A stretch of DNA of 64,000 nucleotides. Source: Phycisphaerales bacterium (lineage in GTDB: Bacteria; Planctomycetota; Phycisphaerae; Phycisphaerales; SM1A02). This document shows, one piece after another, positions 52,374 to 60,828 of the stretch. Made by a program: the position numbers and the translations under genes. The stretch spans positions 99,235 to 163,234 of the forward strand of contig JASMLR010000005.1 in the NCBI GenBank assembly GCA_030748575.1, written 5' to 3'. Position 1 is the first letter of the stretch, and each line of letters opens with the position of its first letter. A model generated the notes under the pieces. The model saw only the letters and a program-made list of their open reading frames with translations. It searched no databases and had not been told where the DNA came from.

Positions 52374-53609
52374 GTGTGGGCCATGGTGACCATCCTGCTG
52401 CAGGCAGGGTGTCGCGATGCTCCTGTTGAGAAGCCCGCGGACCCTCCATCGCATCCTCCAACACACCCGGCAACCCTCATTCCGGTTCCGGATCGAGCGC
52501 CACTGATCCGGGTCCGTCTGCACCGGCTTGATCGGCCCAACGCCATGGTTCTGATTGGCGGCGACGGGCAACACCTGGACGTCGGCGGCGAGACGATGCC
52601 CGGTCCTGTTGCTGTCCGCCGCCGGCACGGCCGGTGGGTGATCGACGGTCGGCATCTGCCCGCCGATGTCTCAAAGAGCAAGGCGCTGGACGTTCGGTCT
52701 GGCAGTCCCCTCACGGTCTCTGGCGAAGCGAATCGGACCTATCCAGGCACCATTCGATGTGTTGCCGATCGGGAGGGGGACGCCTTTGATGTGCTCAACG
52801 TTCTCCCCATGGAGGCCTACATTCCAGGGGTACTCGCCGGTGAGTTGTTTGAAGGCTGGCACGATGCGGCCTTTGAGGCCCAGGCCATCGCAGCGCGAAG
52901 CTATGCCGTCTCGGAGTGCCACGAGCGGCAGAACCGAACGTGGGACGTGACGGATACGCCGGCATCGCAGCATTACATCGGCGTGCCCACATGGTCTCAG
53001 GCGGTGACAACCGCCAAGGCGACCGAAGGTCAACTGCTGGTATGGAATGGCAGTGTCGTGCCCGGGTACTTCTCCAGTTGCTGTGGAGGCAGGGCAGCAA
53101 CTGCGAGCGATGCCGTTGGTCCGAATCCGGTCAATGCCGTGCCGCCGTTGGATGGTCACAGTGATCCACCACACTGCTCCAACGCGCCGCGATACACCTG
53201 GGAGGCCACCTGGGATGCCACGCGGGTGGCCGAGGCGCTCCGCGCGCATGGGTCCAGAATCGGCGACCATGATCTGGCCGGGATCAAGCGGGTCACATCC
53301 ATCCGAAGTATGAAGCCCAATCGCCACGGCCGGCCGACGCTCTTGCAGATTCAGGATGGCTCCAGGACGGTCACCATGCGATGTGTGGATTTCCCGGGAT
53401 CTGTGGCGTCGTCCGGAATCGAGCCGGTGGCATCCGGGTGGATCGATGCGGTTGAACGCGACGGCGAGCTGCATGTGCGGGGCCACGGGTTCGGACACGG
53501 CGTTGGTCTCTGCCAGTACGGCGCCGAGGAACTGGCAAGCAGTTCCTCGACGCCGCATGACATTCTGCAGTTCTACTATCCCGGAGCCGAGATCAGGAAG
53601 GCGTGGTAG
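52374..53609 (+). CDS. SpoIID/LytB-domain lipoprotein (amidase enhancer / lytic-transglycosylase-like)
   Basis: A short lipoprotein-like signal ends LLQAGC. The SpoIID domain has DVLNVLPMEAYIPGVLAGEL, AFEAQAIAARSYAVSE, a GYFSSCCGGRAATASD segment and the closing GHGFGHGVGLCQYGAEEL. SpoIID cleaves or remodels peptidoglycan during engulfment in Firmicutes; here it likely acts on wall glycan at division or during growth. 411 aa. The start is GTG 52374 and the signal is very short, so an atypical start is possible. Its stop overlaps the convergent coiled-coil gene by 17 bases. Confidence 0.87.
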   Translation: MWAMVTILLQAGCRDAPVEKPADPPSHPPTHPATLIPVPDRAPLIRVRLHRLDRPNAMVLIGGDGQHLDVGGETMPGPVAVRRRHGRWVIDGRHLPADVSKSKALDVRSGSPLTVSGEANRTYPGTIRCVADREGDAFDVLNVLPMEAYIPGVLAGELFEGWHDAAFEAQAIAARSYAVSECHERQNRTWDVTDTPASQHYIGVPTWSQAVTTAKATEGQLLVWNGSVVPGYFSSCCGGRAATASDAVGPNPVNAVPPLDGHSDPPHCSNAPRYTWEATWDATRVAEALRAHGSRIGDHDLAGIKRVTSIRSMKPNRHGRPTLLQIQDGSRTVTMRCVDFPGSVASSGIEPVASGWIDAVERDGELHVRGHGFGHGVGLCQYGAEELASSSSTPHDILQFYYPGAEIRKAW

Positions 53610-54558
53610 CCGCCCTGGCCAGTTCGCGCCTCGGCGTGTCCGGCGTGTCTGGGGCGGCCGGAGTGGCCGCTTCCGTGGATGGAAACTCAAGGCGCGTTTT
53701 CGGCAGGAACTCTGCGAAGGGGTTGGGGGATGAGACGCCTTCCGGGTCAACCATCATCGAGCGGGCCCGATGCTCGTACTCACCTTGCCGCTGCTGTTCA
53801 TGGAGTGACTGAAGGGTGCCTTCCTGAACAGCGCTGATTTCGGCCAGCCGCGCCTCGATGGTGCGGAGACTTTCAGTGTCACCTGGGGTATTGAATCGCT
53901 GCAGGGTCTGTTGCTGCGATTCGGTCAGGGCGATCAGCCTGTTGTTGCGTTCAATGGCGTCGATCTGGCGGTCGAGTTGCCAGACCTGAGACTGGTACTC
54001 CGTGAACTCACCTTCGACCTGCTCGAGCAGTGTCTGGAGTCGACCGTGCTGGGCCGTCAGCATTTCCAGTTGCTGGCAGTCGGCCACAAGACGCTCCTGA
54101 TAGGTCTTCCGAACGCCCTGAATGCGCCGGCCCTCACGGTAGGCGACGTCGATGTCGACACCGGCATCGCCCGCAACAAGCGAGACGGTGGTGATGCCAG
54201 TTCGCTCAGCCGAGTCGACATTCGCGGCGATCCGCTCGAGATCGGCGGCCGTCATGGCGACGACTCGCCGAGCGACGTCAGCGTCGTGCTCGAACTGAGC
54301 CACCTGAGTCTGCACGCGGGCCAGCTCGCCTCTGATTTCAGCGATGCGTTCCGGATACACGGAAGCGAGCTCATGGAGCCGACTTCGAAGCTCGCGTGCT
54401 TCCTCGACATCGATGTACTGGTCGACAAAGGCGCCGGCCCGCTCCTGCATAGTGTCGACCGCAGCGACGACACGGCCCGGCCCGAAGACCAGCACAATGC
54501 CACCAACGGCAATTCCCGAGATGAGTGTCCAACGAACGATGGTCTTGCAGATTGACAT
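53593..54558 (-). CDS. Membrane-anchored coiled-coil protein
   Basis: 321 aa. A basic start and single TM helix (WTLISGIAVGGIVLVFG), then continuous coiled coil from about residue 50 to 270, with the pattern 'ELRSRLHELASVYPERIAEIRGELARVQTQVAQFE', then a disordered Pro/Thr tail. I recall related proteins next to sigma/kinase genes in planctomycetes, but this is memory only. GGAA lies about 8-11 nt before ATG 54558. Divergent from the ECF sigma gene with a 218-base shared upstream region. Confidence 0.75.
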   Translation of the reverse strand: MSICKTIVRWTLISGIAVGGIVLVFGPGRVVAAVDTMQERAGAFVDQYIDVEEARELRSRLHELASVYPERIAEIRGELARVQTQVAQFEHDADVARRVVAMTAADLERIAANVDSAERTGITTVSLVAGDAGVDIDVAYREGRRIQGVRKTYQERLVADCQQLEMLTAQHGRLQTLLEQVEGEFTEYQSQVWQLDRQIDAIERNNRLIALTESQQQTLQRFNTPGDTESLRTIEARLAEISAVQEGTLQSLHEQQRQGEYEHRARSMMVDPEGVSSPNPFAEFLPKTRLEFPSTEAATPAAPDTPDTPRRELARAATTPS

Positions 54559-54776
54559 GATCCTGATTCCTTCCGCCACCAGACGGGGTGGCTCGGGCAT
54601 GTTGTTGGGACAGGCCCCCGGGATCTTTCAGGATTGGGTGACAATCTCCGCCTGAATCAGTTGGAAACGCTGAAATCAAGGGTTCTGGGCCCGGTGTCGT
54701 GACAGGAAGGGATCATTGGGCGAAACTGGCCGGGCCCCCCTCCCAATGAATGGTCCGGCGGGGCGGATCCTCTCTT

Positions 54777-55493
54777 ATGCATCAACTGACAACATCCTTC
54801 GTGCGTCGGCTCCGCGACAGGGATGATGCCGCCTGGTTTGAGTTGTGGCAGGTGTTCGGCCCGGTGCTGCGGGGCCAATTGATGAAGTGGGGGAACGGGC
54901 GGGTGGGCTTCGAGACCGTGCGTGACCTCAGCCAACAGACCCTGGCCGCGCTCAGCACGTCCATTGAACGCTTCGACCCGACTCGGGGCGTCCGCTTCAG
55001 TACCTGGTTGCTCGCCATTGCGCGGCACGCGCTCAGTGACGAGATGGATCGGAGAATGGCGCTCAAGCGTGGATCGGGTAAGCGGCCGGCCCATTTGAAC
55101 GAAGACTGGATGGGCGGAATCGGAGGCGCTGTGGACGCGGCGTATGAGCGGAAGATCTTTGAAGCGAAGGTTGCAGCAGCGATTCGCCGGGCGGAGTCTT
55201 CCAGCGACTTCATGTCCTTTGAGGTCTATCGGATGCGTGTACTCGATGGTCGAAGTGGGCGGGAGGTTGCCGACCAGCTTGGCGTCAGCCAGCCCACGAT
55301 CAGCCGACATCTCTCGCGATCACGCGCAGAACTTCGGTCACGGCTGACCGAGATCATCGCAACCTGGAGTTTCACACCAGAGGAGATGGCCGAAGCGGAG
55401 TTGGCCGGACTCTCCTCTGATGATGCACTCTTCGACGAGGCCATTGCCGAGATCTGGCATTGTGCTTCCTCAACCGACGAGCCTCTGACCTGA
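54777..55493 (+). CDS. ECF-type RNA polymerase sigma factor
   Basis: 238 aa. Region 2 (VRDLSQQTLAALSTSIERFDPTRGVRFSTWLLAIARHALSDE) is the core-binding and -10 helix part, and region 4 (RVLDGRSGREVADQLGVSQPTISRHLSRSRAELR) is the -35 helix-turn-helix. There is an extra C-terminal extension of about 50 residues. No anti-sigma gene; instead the stop overlaps the kinase start (TGATG), suggesting control by phosphorylation. ATG 54777 is preferred over 54750. Confidence 0.85.
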   Translation: MHQLTTSFVRRLRDRDDAAWFELWQVFGPVLRGQLMKWGNGRVGFETVRDLSQQTLAALSTSIERFDPTRGVRFSTWLLAIARHALSDEMDRRMALKRGSGKRPAHLNEDWMGGIGGAVDAAYERKIFEAKVAAAIRRAESSSDFMSFEVYRMRVLDGRSGREVADQLGVSQPTISRHLSRSRAELRSRLTEIIATWSFTPEEMAEAELAGLSSDDALFDEAIAEIWHCASSTDEPLT

Positions 55494-57439
55494 TGGCCCG
55501 CATCTTCATCATCATGGCGATCGTGCTGGGCTGCCTGATCGGCGCGGCAGCGATCGGTGTGCTGCTTCGGCACCTGCTCGCCCCAATCCTCTCTGGAATC
55601 CTGCGGGTGGTGCAGTTCATCGGCCGCGTAGTCATTGAGCTGGTGGCTGACCTCATGACTGCATGTTGGAACGTCATCGTGACGGTTCTGACGCTACCCA
55701 TACTGCTCATCATGCTCTTGCTTGGCCGGTGGGAGGCCGCTGGAAGGACGATGTCTCGCATCGGCGACCGGTTCCGAACGGTCGGCCGCCGCGTCGTGGG
55801 GGTGGTCACCCGGCCGGCGGGCGTGGCGTCGCCACCACGGCGGACACCGAAGCGGACACAGAAGAAGGGCCGCAGGAGCGGGGGCGCCTTCCCGGGGTGG
55901 CGGGTGGTCGGATCGCTTGAGTCGGGCGGGTCTGGCGCGGTGATGCACATCGCGGAGCCAGCTGAAGGGGCTCCGGCCGACGCGCCGGATCGCGTCGTCA
56001 TCAAGTGCTTTGACCTTAAGGACGGATCGCCACTCGGCCAGATGATCCGTGAGTCCCGAGCGCTCGATGGTGCCAAGCGGCTCGGCCTGGTCATCGAACA
56101 CGATCACGATGAGCAGCGGTTCTGGTACATCATGCCGTTCATTCCGGGGTCACATCTCGGTGAGACACTTGGCCCACTGCATGCAACCGGCCATGGTCTC
56201 TCGCCTCAATCACTCCTGGATGTTCTGGGATGGAGTCGCGACCTGCTCACGACCCTTCACGGATACCACGCGTCCGGCTTCTGGCACAAGGACGTCAAGC
56301 CGGAGAACATCATCACCAATGAATCGGGCGCCCACCTGGTCGACCTCGGCCTGGTGACCCCGCTTCAGTCTGCCATGACGCTGACCACGCACGGGACGGA
56401 GTACTTCCGTGATCCGGAACTCGTGCGGCAGGCGCTCCGCGGCGCCAAGGTTTCTGAAGTGGATGGCGCCCGCTTCGATATCTACTCAGCAGGCGCCGTG
56501 TTGTACTACATGGTCGAGGGGACATTCCCAGCGCACGGAAACCTGAGTCATTTTGATCGAGAGCATGGGGATGCCGTTCGGTGGGTCGTCAGGCGTGCCA
56601 TGGCCGACTACAACCAGCGGTATGCGACAGCTGCGGACATGCTGGCTGATTTGCAGTATCTCGCATCGTCTACCGACGTCAGGGCGGTTCGACCTGCCGA
56701 CCTGCCGAGCATGACGGGCGCGGCGGTACCCCCATCCCCGCCACCTCGGCCAGCTGCGAACGTACCAGGTCAACACGGTCAACACGGTCAACACGGTCGA
56801 CCAAACCTCGAGGTCACGGATTGGTGGTCCGGGTCGTATCGCGTCAATGATGCTGTTGCAGGCGCCCCCAACCTTCCGGATGCATTCACGCAGGCCAGGC
56901 AGGCGCGGCAGGCCCGGCTGGCGGCACGCGCGGCGGAGCGTCAGCGGCGACGCGAAGCGCGTCGAGCCCGAATGGGTGGTTTCGTCGCAGCTGTGGTCGG
57001 TTTCGCCGTGTTGGTGACGTCGTACTTTCTGGTTGTGGGTGTGGGTTCCGACTGGTCGACCCCAGATGCTCCGCCGGTGGTCGCGTCGATCCCGCCCGGG
57101 TATGGCAACGTGGTGCTGGTCAACGATCACCCCCGCCGCCTCGAAGCGGCGACCGCCGTCTCTGCGGCGCTCCGGGATAGCGGGTGGGCGCCCACGGCTG
57201 ATGCGGCGATCGAAGCCTCCTTCAGGCGGACCGTGCCGACCACCTCACTGGACGGCGCGGAGCTTGCGGCCATGGCGGCGCCCGTCCTGGCCACGCATGA
57301 GCTGACGGCTGCAGCGATCATCCAGGCGTCGGCGGACGATCCGGATGGGGTTGATGTCGTCCTGGTTCGTGGTGACGGGAGTGAGCGGTACCGCCTTCCA
57401 GAGCTTGATGCGGAGCCCGTCATACAATCCACGCCATGA
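55493..57439 (+). CDS. Membrane Ser/Thr protein kinase (PknB-like)
   Basis: 648 aa. Two N-terminal hydrophobic helices (about 5-30 and 55-78), then a kinase domain: Gly-rich loop SLESGGSGAV (141-150), Lys171 in VVIKCFD, catalytic HKDVKPEN (265-272), and DLG (284-286) in place of DFG. A third TM helix (about 500-520) puts the C-terminal domain outside. Between them is a QHG tandem repeat. Start overlaps the sigma gene (TGATG). The kinase probably phosphorylates the sigma factor or a partner. Its 3' end contains the promoter of the next gene. Confidence 0.88.
   Translation: MARIFIIMAIVLGCLIGAAAIGVLLRHLLAPILSGILRVVQFIGRVVIELVADLMTACWNVIVTVLTLPILLIMLLLGRWEAAGRTMSRIGDRFRTVGRRVVGVVTRPAGVASPPRRTPKRTQKKGRRSGGAFPGWRVVGSLESGGSGAVMHIAEPAEGAPADAPDRVVIKCFDLKDGSPLGQMIRESRALDGAKRLGLVIEHDHDEQRFWYIMPFIPGSHLGETLGPLHATGHGLSPQSLLDVLGWSRDLLTTLHGYHASGFWHKDVKPENIITNESGAHLVDLGLVTPLQSAMTLTTHGTEYFRDPELVRQALRGAKVSEVDGARFDIYSAGAVLYYMVEGTFPAHGNLSHFDREHGDAVRWVVRRAMADYNQRYATAADMLADLQYLASSTDVRAVRPADLPSMTGAAVPPSPPPRPAANVPGQHGQHGQHGRPNLEVTDWWSGSYRVNDAVAGAPNLPDAFTQARQARQARLAARAAERQRRREARRARMGGFVAAVVGFAVLVTSYFLVVGVGSDWSTPDAPPVVASIPPGYGNVVLVNDHPRRLEAATAVSAALRDSGWAPTADAAIEASFRRTVPTTSLDGAELAAMAAPVLATHELTAAAIIQASADDPDGVDVVLVRGDGSERYRLPELDAEPVIQSTP
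56768..56794 (+). repeat. Three perfect 9-bp tandem units (GGTCAACAC)
   Basis: Three consecutive GGTCAACAC units encode Gly-Gln-His repeats in the linker after the kinase domain. Whole-codon units keep the frame, so copy number could vary without frameshift. Confidence 0.7.
57423..57428 (+). promoter_or_regulatory. Putative -10 box (TACAAT) for leaderless prpB
   Basis: TACAAT lies in the last codons of the kinase gene and ends 7 nt before ATG 57436. No ribosome site. It could uncouple prpB from the kinase transcript. Confidence 0.5.
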
Positions 57440-58296
57440 GCACAGAGACGCCAGGCGGCCAACTTCGACAACTGATGCAAGCAGGAACGGTGGCGGCCCC
57501 GGGTGCATTCACCGCGTTGGTTGGCCGGGCAGTTGCCAAAGCGGGCTTTGATGCTGTGTACATCTCGGGCGGCGCGACGGCGAACACAGCCGGTGTTCCC
57601 GATGTCGGCCTGCTGACGTTGACCGAGGTATGCCGGACGATTCGGGAAGTCGCATCCGCATCAGGGCTGCCGACCATCGTCGATGCCGACACCGGATACG
57701 GCGAGGTGGAAATGGTGCGGCGTACCGTTGCGGAGTACGAGCGGGCCGGGGCCGCGGCCATGCACCTGGAAGATCAGGAGTTCCCGAAGCGGTGCGGCCA
57801 TCTCGACGGCAAGACCCTGATCTCCACCGAAGCCATGGCCGCAAAGGTCCTTGCTGCCTCTGAAGCAAAGTCGGATGACTTCGTACTCATCGCCCGCACG
57901 GATGCGCGGGGCATCGACGGGTTTGACGCTGCGATCAGCCGTGGCAATGCCTACCGTGACGCGGGCGCCGACATGATCTTCCCAGAGGGCCTGGCAAGCG
58001 AAGCGGAGTTCGCCGCATTTGCGGAAGGCTGCCCGGGTCTGTTGTTGGCCAACATGACTGAGTTCGGCAAGACACCCATCATTCCACTCAAGACGTTTGA
58101 GTCAATGGGCTACGACCTGGTGATCTTTCCTGTGACCATGCAGCGAATCGCTATGGCCGCCGTGACCGATGCGCTTGCAACGCTGCGCGCCGACGGCCAC
58201 GTTGAATCACTTCTTGACGCGATGCAGACCCGGCAGGATCTCTACGCGCTGCTTGGTTATACGCCGGGTGTGGCGTGGGACGGCACTTCCACTTGA
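57436..58296 (+). CDS. prpB: PrpB-like lyase (2-methylisocitrate lyase / PEP mutase superfamily)
   Basis: 286 aa ICL/PEPM-superfamily TIM barrel. VDADTGYGEVEMVRRTV (metal-binding), HLEDQEFPKRCGHLDGK with the catalytic KRCGH, and LIARTDARG. KRCGH marks the isocitrate/methylisocitrate lyase branch. It would cleave 2-methylisocitrate to pyruvate and succinate. Start overlaps the kinase stop (ATGA). The synthase follows after 180 bases containing another TACAAT box. Confidence 0.87.
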   Translation: MSTETPGGQLRQLMQAGTVAAPGAFTALVGRAVAKAGFDAVYISGGATANTAGVPDVGLLTLTEVCRTIREVASASGLPTIVDADTGYGEVEMVRRTVAEYERAGAAAMHLEDQEFPKRCGHLDGKTLISTEAMAAKVLAASEAKSDDFVLIARTDARGIDGFDAAISRGNAYRDAGADMIFPEGLASEAEFAAFAEGCPGLLLANMTEFGKTPIIPLKTFESMGYDLVIFPVTMQRIAMAAVTDALATLRADGHVESLLDAMQTRQDLYALLGYTPGVAWDGTST

Positions 58297-58375
58297 GGCC
58301 GCCGGGGCACGCGTCGGGGTTCAGAACCTGAGGTGATTGGCCAGTAATCAGAGGTGTACCCACGTGAGAATCTGC

Positions 58376-58381
58376 TACAAT
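58376..58381 (+). promoter_or_regulatory. Putative -10 box (TACAAT) upstream of the citrate/methylcitrate synthase
   Basis: TACAAT followed by a leader of about 95 nt with GAGAGGG near the start. The leader contains a small unrelated G-rich stretch; no defined element. Confidence 0.4.
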
Positions 58382-58482
58382 CGCGGGGCTGGTCCCTCCC
58401 GCGGTGGGTTCTGGGGGGTGTGGGATGGACAAGCGTCCGAGAACAATGCTGTTCTTGGTGAACTGAGAGGGATCGCTTGGTC

Positions 58483-59634
58483 ATGACGACGGTCACGACG
58501 AAACCTGCTGATACGCGCGGATTGGCTGGGCAAGCGGTCGGCGATACAAGCATCTGTTCTGTCAACCAGACGCAACTCATCTACCGGGGGTACGAGATTG
58601 CTGACTTGGCAGCCCATGCGACCTTTGAGGAGGTCGCATTCCTGTTGCTGGTGGGCCATAAGCCCTCGGCCGCGGAACTCACGGCGTTTGATGCCGAACT
58701 CAAGGCCGAGCGATCCATTCCGTCGCACGTCCAGGACGAGATCGGCCGCATTGCCCGAGACACCCCTGACGCCCACCCGATGAGCGTCCTTCGGACCACA
58801 GTGTCGCTCATCTCGCATGGCGACCCTGACTGTGAAGACGGCAGCCCGGAGGCCGAGCTTCGCAAGGCCAAGCGACTGCTTGCCAAGATTCCGACCTGCA
58901 TCGGCGCCCATCAGATGGCGCTTGACGGCAAGGATCCGGTTGAGCCGGATGCCAGCCTCTCGCACGCCGCCAACCTGCTCTGGTGCATGAGCGGCGAGAA
59001 GCCGGGCCAGATTGCCGCCAAGGTGATGGATGTTTCACTCATCCTGTATGCCGAGCACGACTTCAACGCGTCAACATTCACCTGCCGCGTGATTGCTTCG
59101 ACCAACAGCGACATGCACTCCGCGGTCTGCGGAGGTATCGGTGCGTTGAAGGGCAACCTGCATGGTGGTGCCAACGAGGCAGCCATGGACATGCTTCGCG
59201 ACATCATGACCGACACCGAAGGTGGCGACATGACCACCGAGGCCTGGATGCAGCGGGCCTTCGAAGAGAAGCGAAAGCTCATGGGATTCGGCCACCGGGT
59301 GTACAAGAACGGCGATCATCGCGCGGGCATTCTTCGAGAGTGGGGCCTCAAGTACGCCGCCGAAGAGAATACAGCTTCCAGGAAGTGGTTTGATCTCGGT
59401 GACGAGGTGCAGGCCATCATGCTTCGAGACAAGAACATCCATCCGAACGTGGATTTCCCGTGCGGCATGACGTACTTCGCCATGGGCATTCCTGTGCCGC
59501 AGTACACCCCGATCTTCGTCGCCAGCCGTATCACAGGCTGGTGCGCTCACATCATGGAGCAGCATGCGAACAACCGCATCATCCGCCCGCTTGCCAACTA
59601 TGTCGGCAGCGAGTTGTGTAACTGGTGCGACTGA
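58483..59634 (+). CDS. prpC: Citrate/2-methylcitrate synthase
   Basis: Citrate synthase fold, 383 aa, short Gram-positive-type length, which includes PrpC. Active-site His in CGGIGALKGNLHGGANE, GFGHRVYKNGDHRA with His/Arg, the catalytic Asp in NVDFPCGMTYFAMGIP, and ITGWCAHIMEQ. Its neighbourhood with PrpB supports propionyl-CoA plus oxaloacetate as substrates; a second role as main citrate synthase is not excluded. A TTG start at 58477 has better ribosome-site spacing (GAGAGGG) than ATG 58483. Confidence 0.85.
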   Translation: MTTVTTKPADTRGLAGQAVGDTSICSVNQTQLIYRGYEIADLAAHATFEEVAFLLLVGHKPSAAELTAFDAELKAERSIPSHVQDEIGRIARDTPDAHPMSVLRTTVSLISHGDPDCEDGSPEAELRKAKRLLAKIPTCIGAHQMALDGKDPVEPDASLSHAANLLWCMSGEKPGQIAAKVMDVSLILYAEHDFNASTFTCRVIASTNSDMHSAVCGGIGALKGNLHGGANEAAMDMLRDIMTDTEGGDMTTEAWMQRAFEEKRKLMGFGHRVYKNGDHRAGILREWGLKYAAEENTASRKWFDLGDEVQAIMLRDKNIHPNVDFPCGMTYFAMGIPVPQYTPIFVASRITGWCAHIMEQHANNRIIRPLANYVGSELCNWCD

Positions 59635-59694
59635 CATCTCAGCCCGCCATCAGGTGGGCACGAAGAATACGGTGTCTCCCACCGTAGCTTCCAG

Positions 59695-59738
59695 GACAGG
59701 GGCGGATTCAGGAAGAGTTCCGCCCCTGTCTGCTTTTT
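59695..59738 (+). terminator. Rho-independent terminator after prpC
   Basis: A perfect 12-bp stem (GACAGGGGCGGA / TCCGCCCCTGTC) with a 12-nt loop is followed by TGCTTTTT. A smaller perfect 7-bp hairpin (TACGGTG/CACCGTA) lies just before it at 59668-59686. Confidence 0.85.
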
Positions 59739-59824
59739 GGCCCCATCTGATGTTTGGGACCATGTCTGCTTCTTGGGGCGAGCAGCGGCGGCTGGATTCC
59801 TCGCTGCCAGCCCGGGGCCTCACC

Positions 59825-59830
59825 TACAAT
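59825..59830 (+). promoter_or_regulatory. Putative -10 box (TACAAT) for the acyl-CoA dehydrogenase gene
   Basis: TACAAT followed by a leader of about 25 nt containing AGGAG 8-10 nt before ATG 59863. A leadered contrast to the leaderless cases. Confidence 0.45.
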
Positions 59831-59862
59831 GTGCGGCTCCCCAAACCACAGGAGCCTTCACC

Positions 59863-60741
59863 ATGTCAGACGTCACCCACATCACCGTCATCGGCGCCGG
59901 AACGATGGGCAGCGGCATTTCACTGACCGCCGCCATGGCCGGCATCAAGGTCTGCCAGGTCGACGTCTCGCAGGAGCAACTCGACCGCGCTGCGGCCTAT
60001 CACCAGAAGACGCTTGGGCGGAATGTTGCCAAGGAACGTATGACACAGGACGAGGCGGATGCGGCTCTCGGGCGGATTGGCTACGCCACCGAAACCTGCA
60101 TGGCCAGCGAGTCGCAGTTCGCCATCGAAGCAGCGACCGAGAACGAGGACCTCAAGAAGAAGATCTTCTCGCAGATGGTGCAGACGTACTCGGACACCTG
60201 CATTCTCGCGACCAACACCTCGTCCATCTCCATCACGAGCATTGCCGATTCGGTGGGCGACGCGGCCGATCGTGTGATCGGCATGCACTTCTTCAACCCG
60301 GTCCCGGTCATGAAACTGGTCGAAGTCATCAAGTGCCCCGCGACCAGCCAGGACACCCTCGACCGCACCATGACCCTCAGTGAGGCGATGGGCAAGACCC
60401 CGATCGCCGCCAACGACCATCCCGGATTTGTCAGCAACCGCGTACTCATGCCCATGATCAACGAGGCCTTCCACGCCTGGAACGACGGCGTGGCTGAGCC
60501 CGAGGCCATCGACGGCATCATGAAACTCGGCTGCGCCTTCCCGATGGGCCCGCTGCGGCTGGCCGACCTCATCGGCCTGGACGTCTGCAGAGACATCATG
60601 CTCGTCCTGCACAACGGTCTGGGCCACCCGGACAAGTATCAGCCGTGCGAGAAACTCGTCGAACTGGTTGAAGCGGGCCGTCTGGGCAACAAGACCGGCT
60701 GGGGCGTGTACGACTACCGCGAGGCCGCGGCGACGGCGTAG
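59863..60741 (+). CDS. 3-hydroxybutyryl-CoA dehydrogenase-like enzyme
   Basis: 292 aa. NAD-binding IGAGTMGSGI at the N-terminus, FAIEAATENEDLKKKIF, NTSSISIT with the catalytic Ser region, MHFFNPVPVMKLVEV (catalytic His) and NDHPGFVSNRVLMPMINE. The size is that of the stand-alone dehydrogenase (Hbd/PaaH), not a FadB fusion. It interconverts 3-hydroxyacyl- and 3-ketoacyl-CoA and could work with the thiolase at 21807. AGGAG precedes ATG 59863; a longer open frame upstream is not supported. Confidence 0.93.
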   Translation: MSDVTHITVIGAGTMGSGISLTAAMAGIKVCQVDVSQEQLDRAAAYHQKTLGRNVAKERMTQDEADAALGRIGYATETCMASESQFAIEAATENEDLKKKIFSQMVQTYSDTCILATNTSSISITSIADSVGDAADRVIGMHFFNPVPVMKLVEVIKCPATSQDTLDRTMTLSEAMGKTPIAANDHPGFVSNRVLMPMINEAFHAWNDGVAEPEAIDGIMKLGCAFPMGPLRLADLIGLDVCRDIMLVLHNGLGHPDKYQPCEKLVELVEAGRLGNKTGWGVYDYREAAATA

Positions 60742-60813
60742 GATCAGCGTTGGCCCGCAGCCTCGGCGTACCCCGTCGCCGCGGAGAGACTGTGGTTCAG
60801 AGCCCAAAAACGC

Positions 60814-60819
60814 TAGAAT
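60814..60819 (+). promoter_or_regulatory. Putative -10 box (TAGAAT) for the ResB-like gene
   Basis: TAGAAT ends 9 nt before ATG 60829, with no ribosome site. Confidence 0.45.
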
Positions 60820-60828
60820 CCCTGATTT

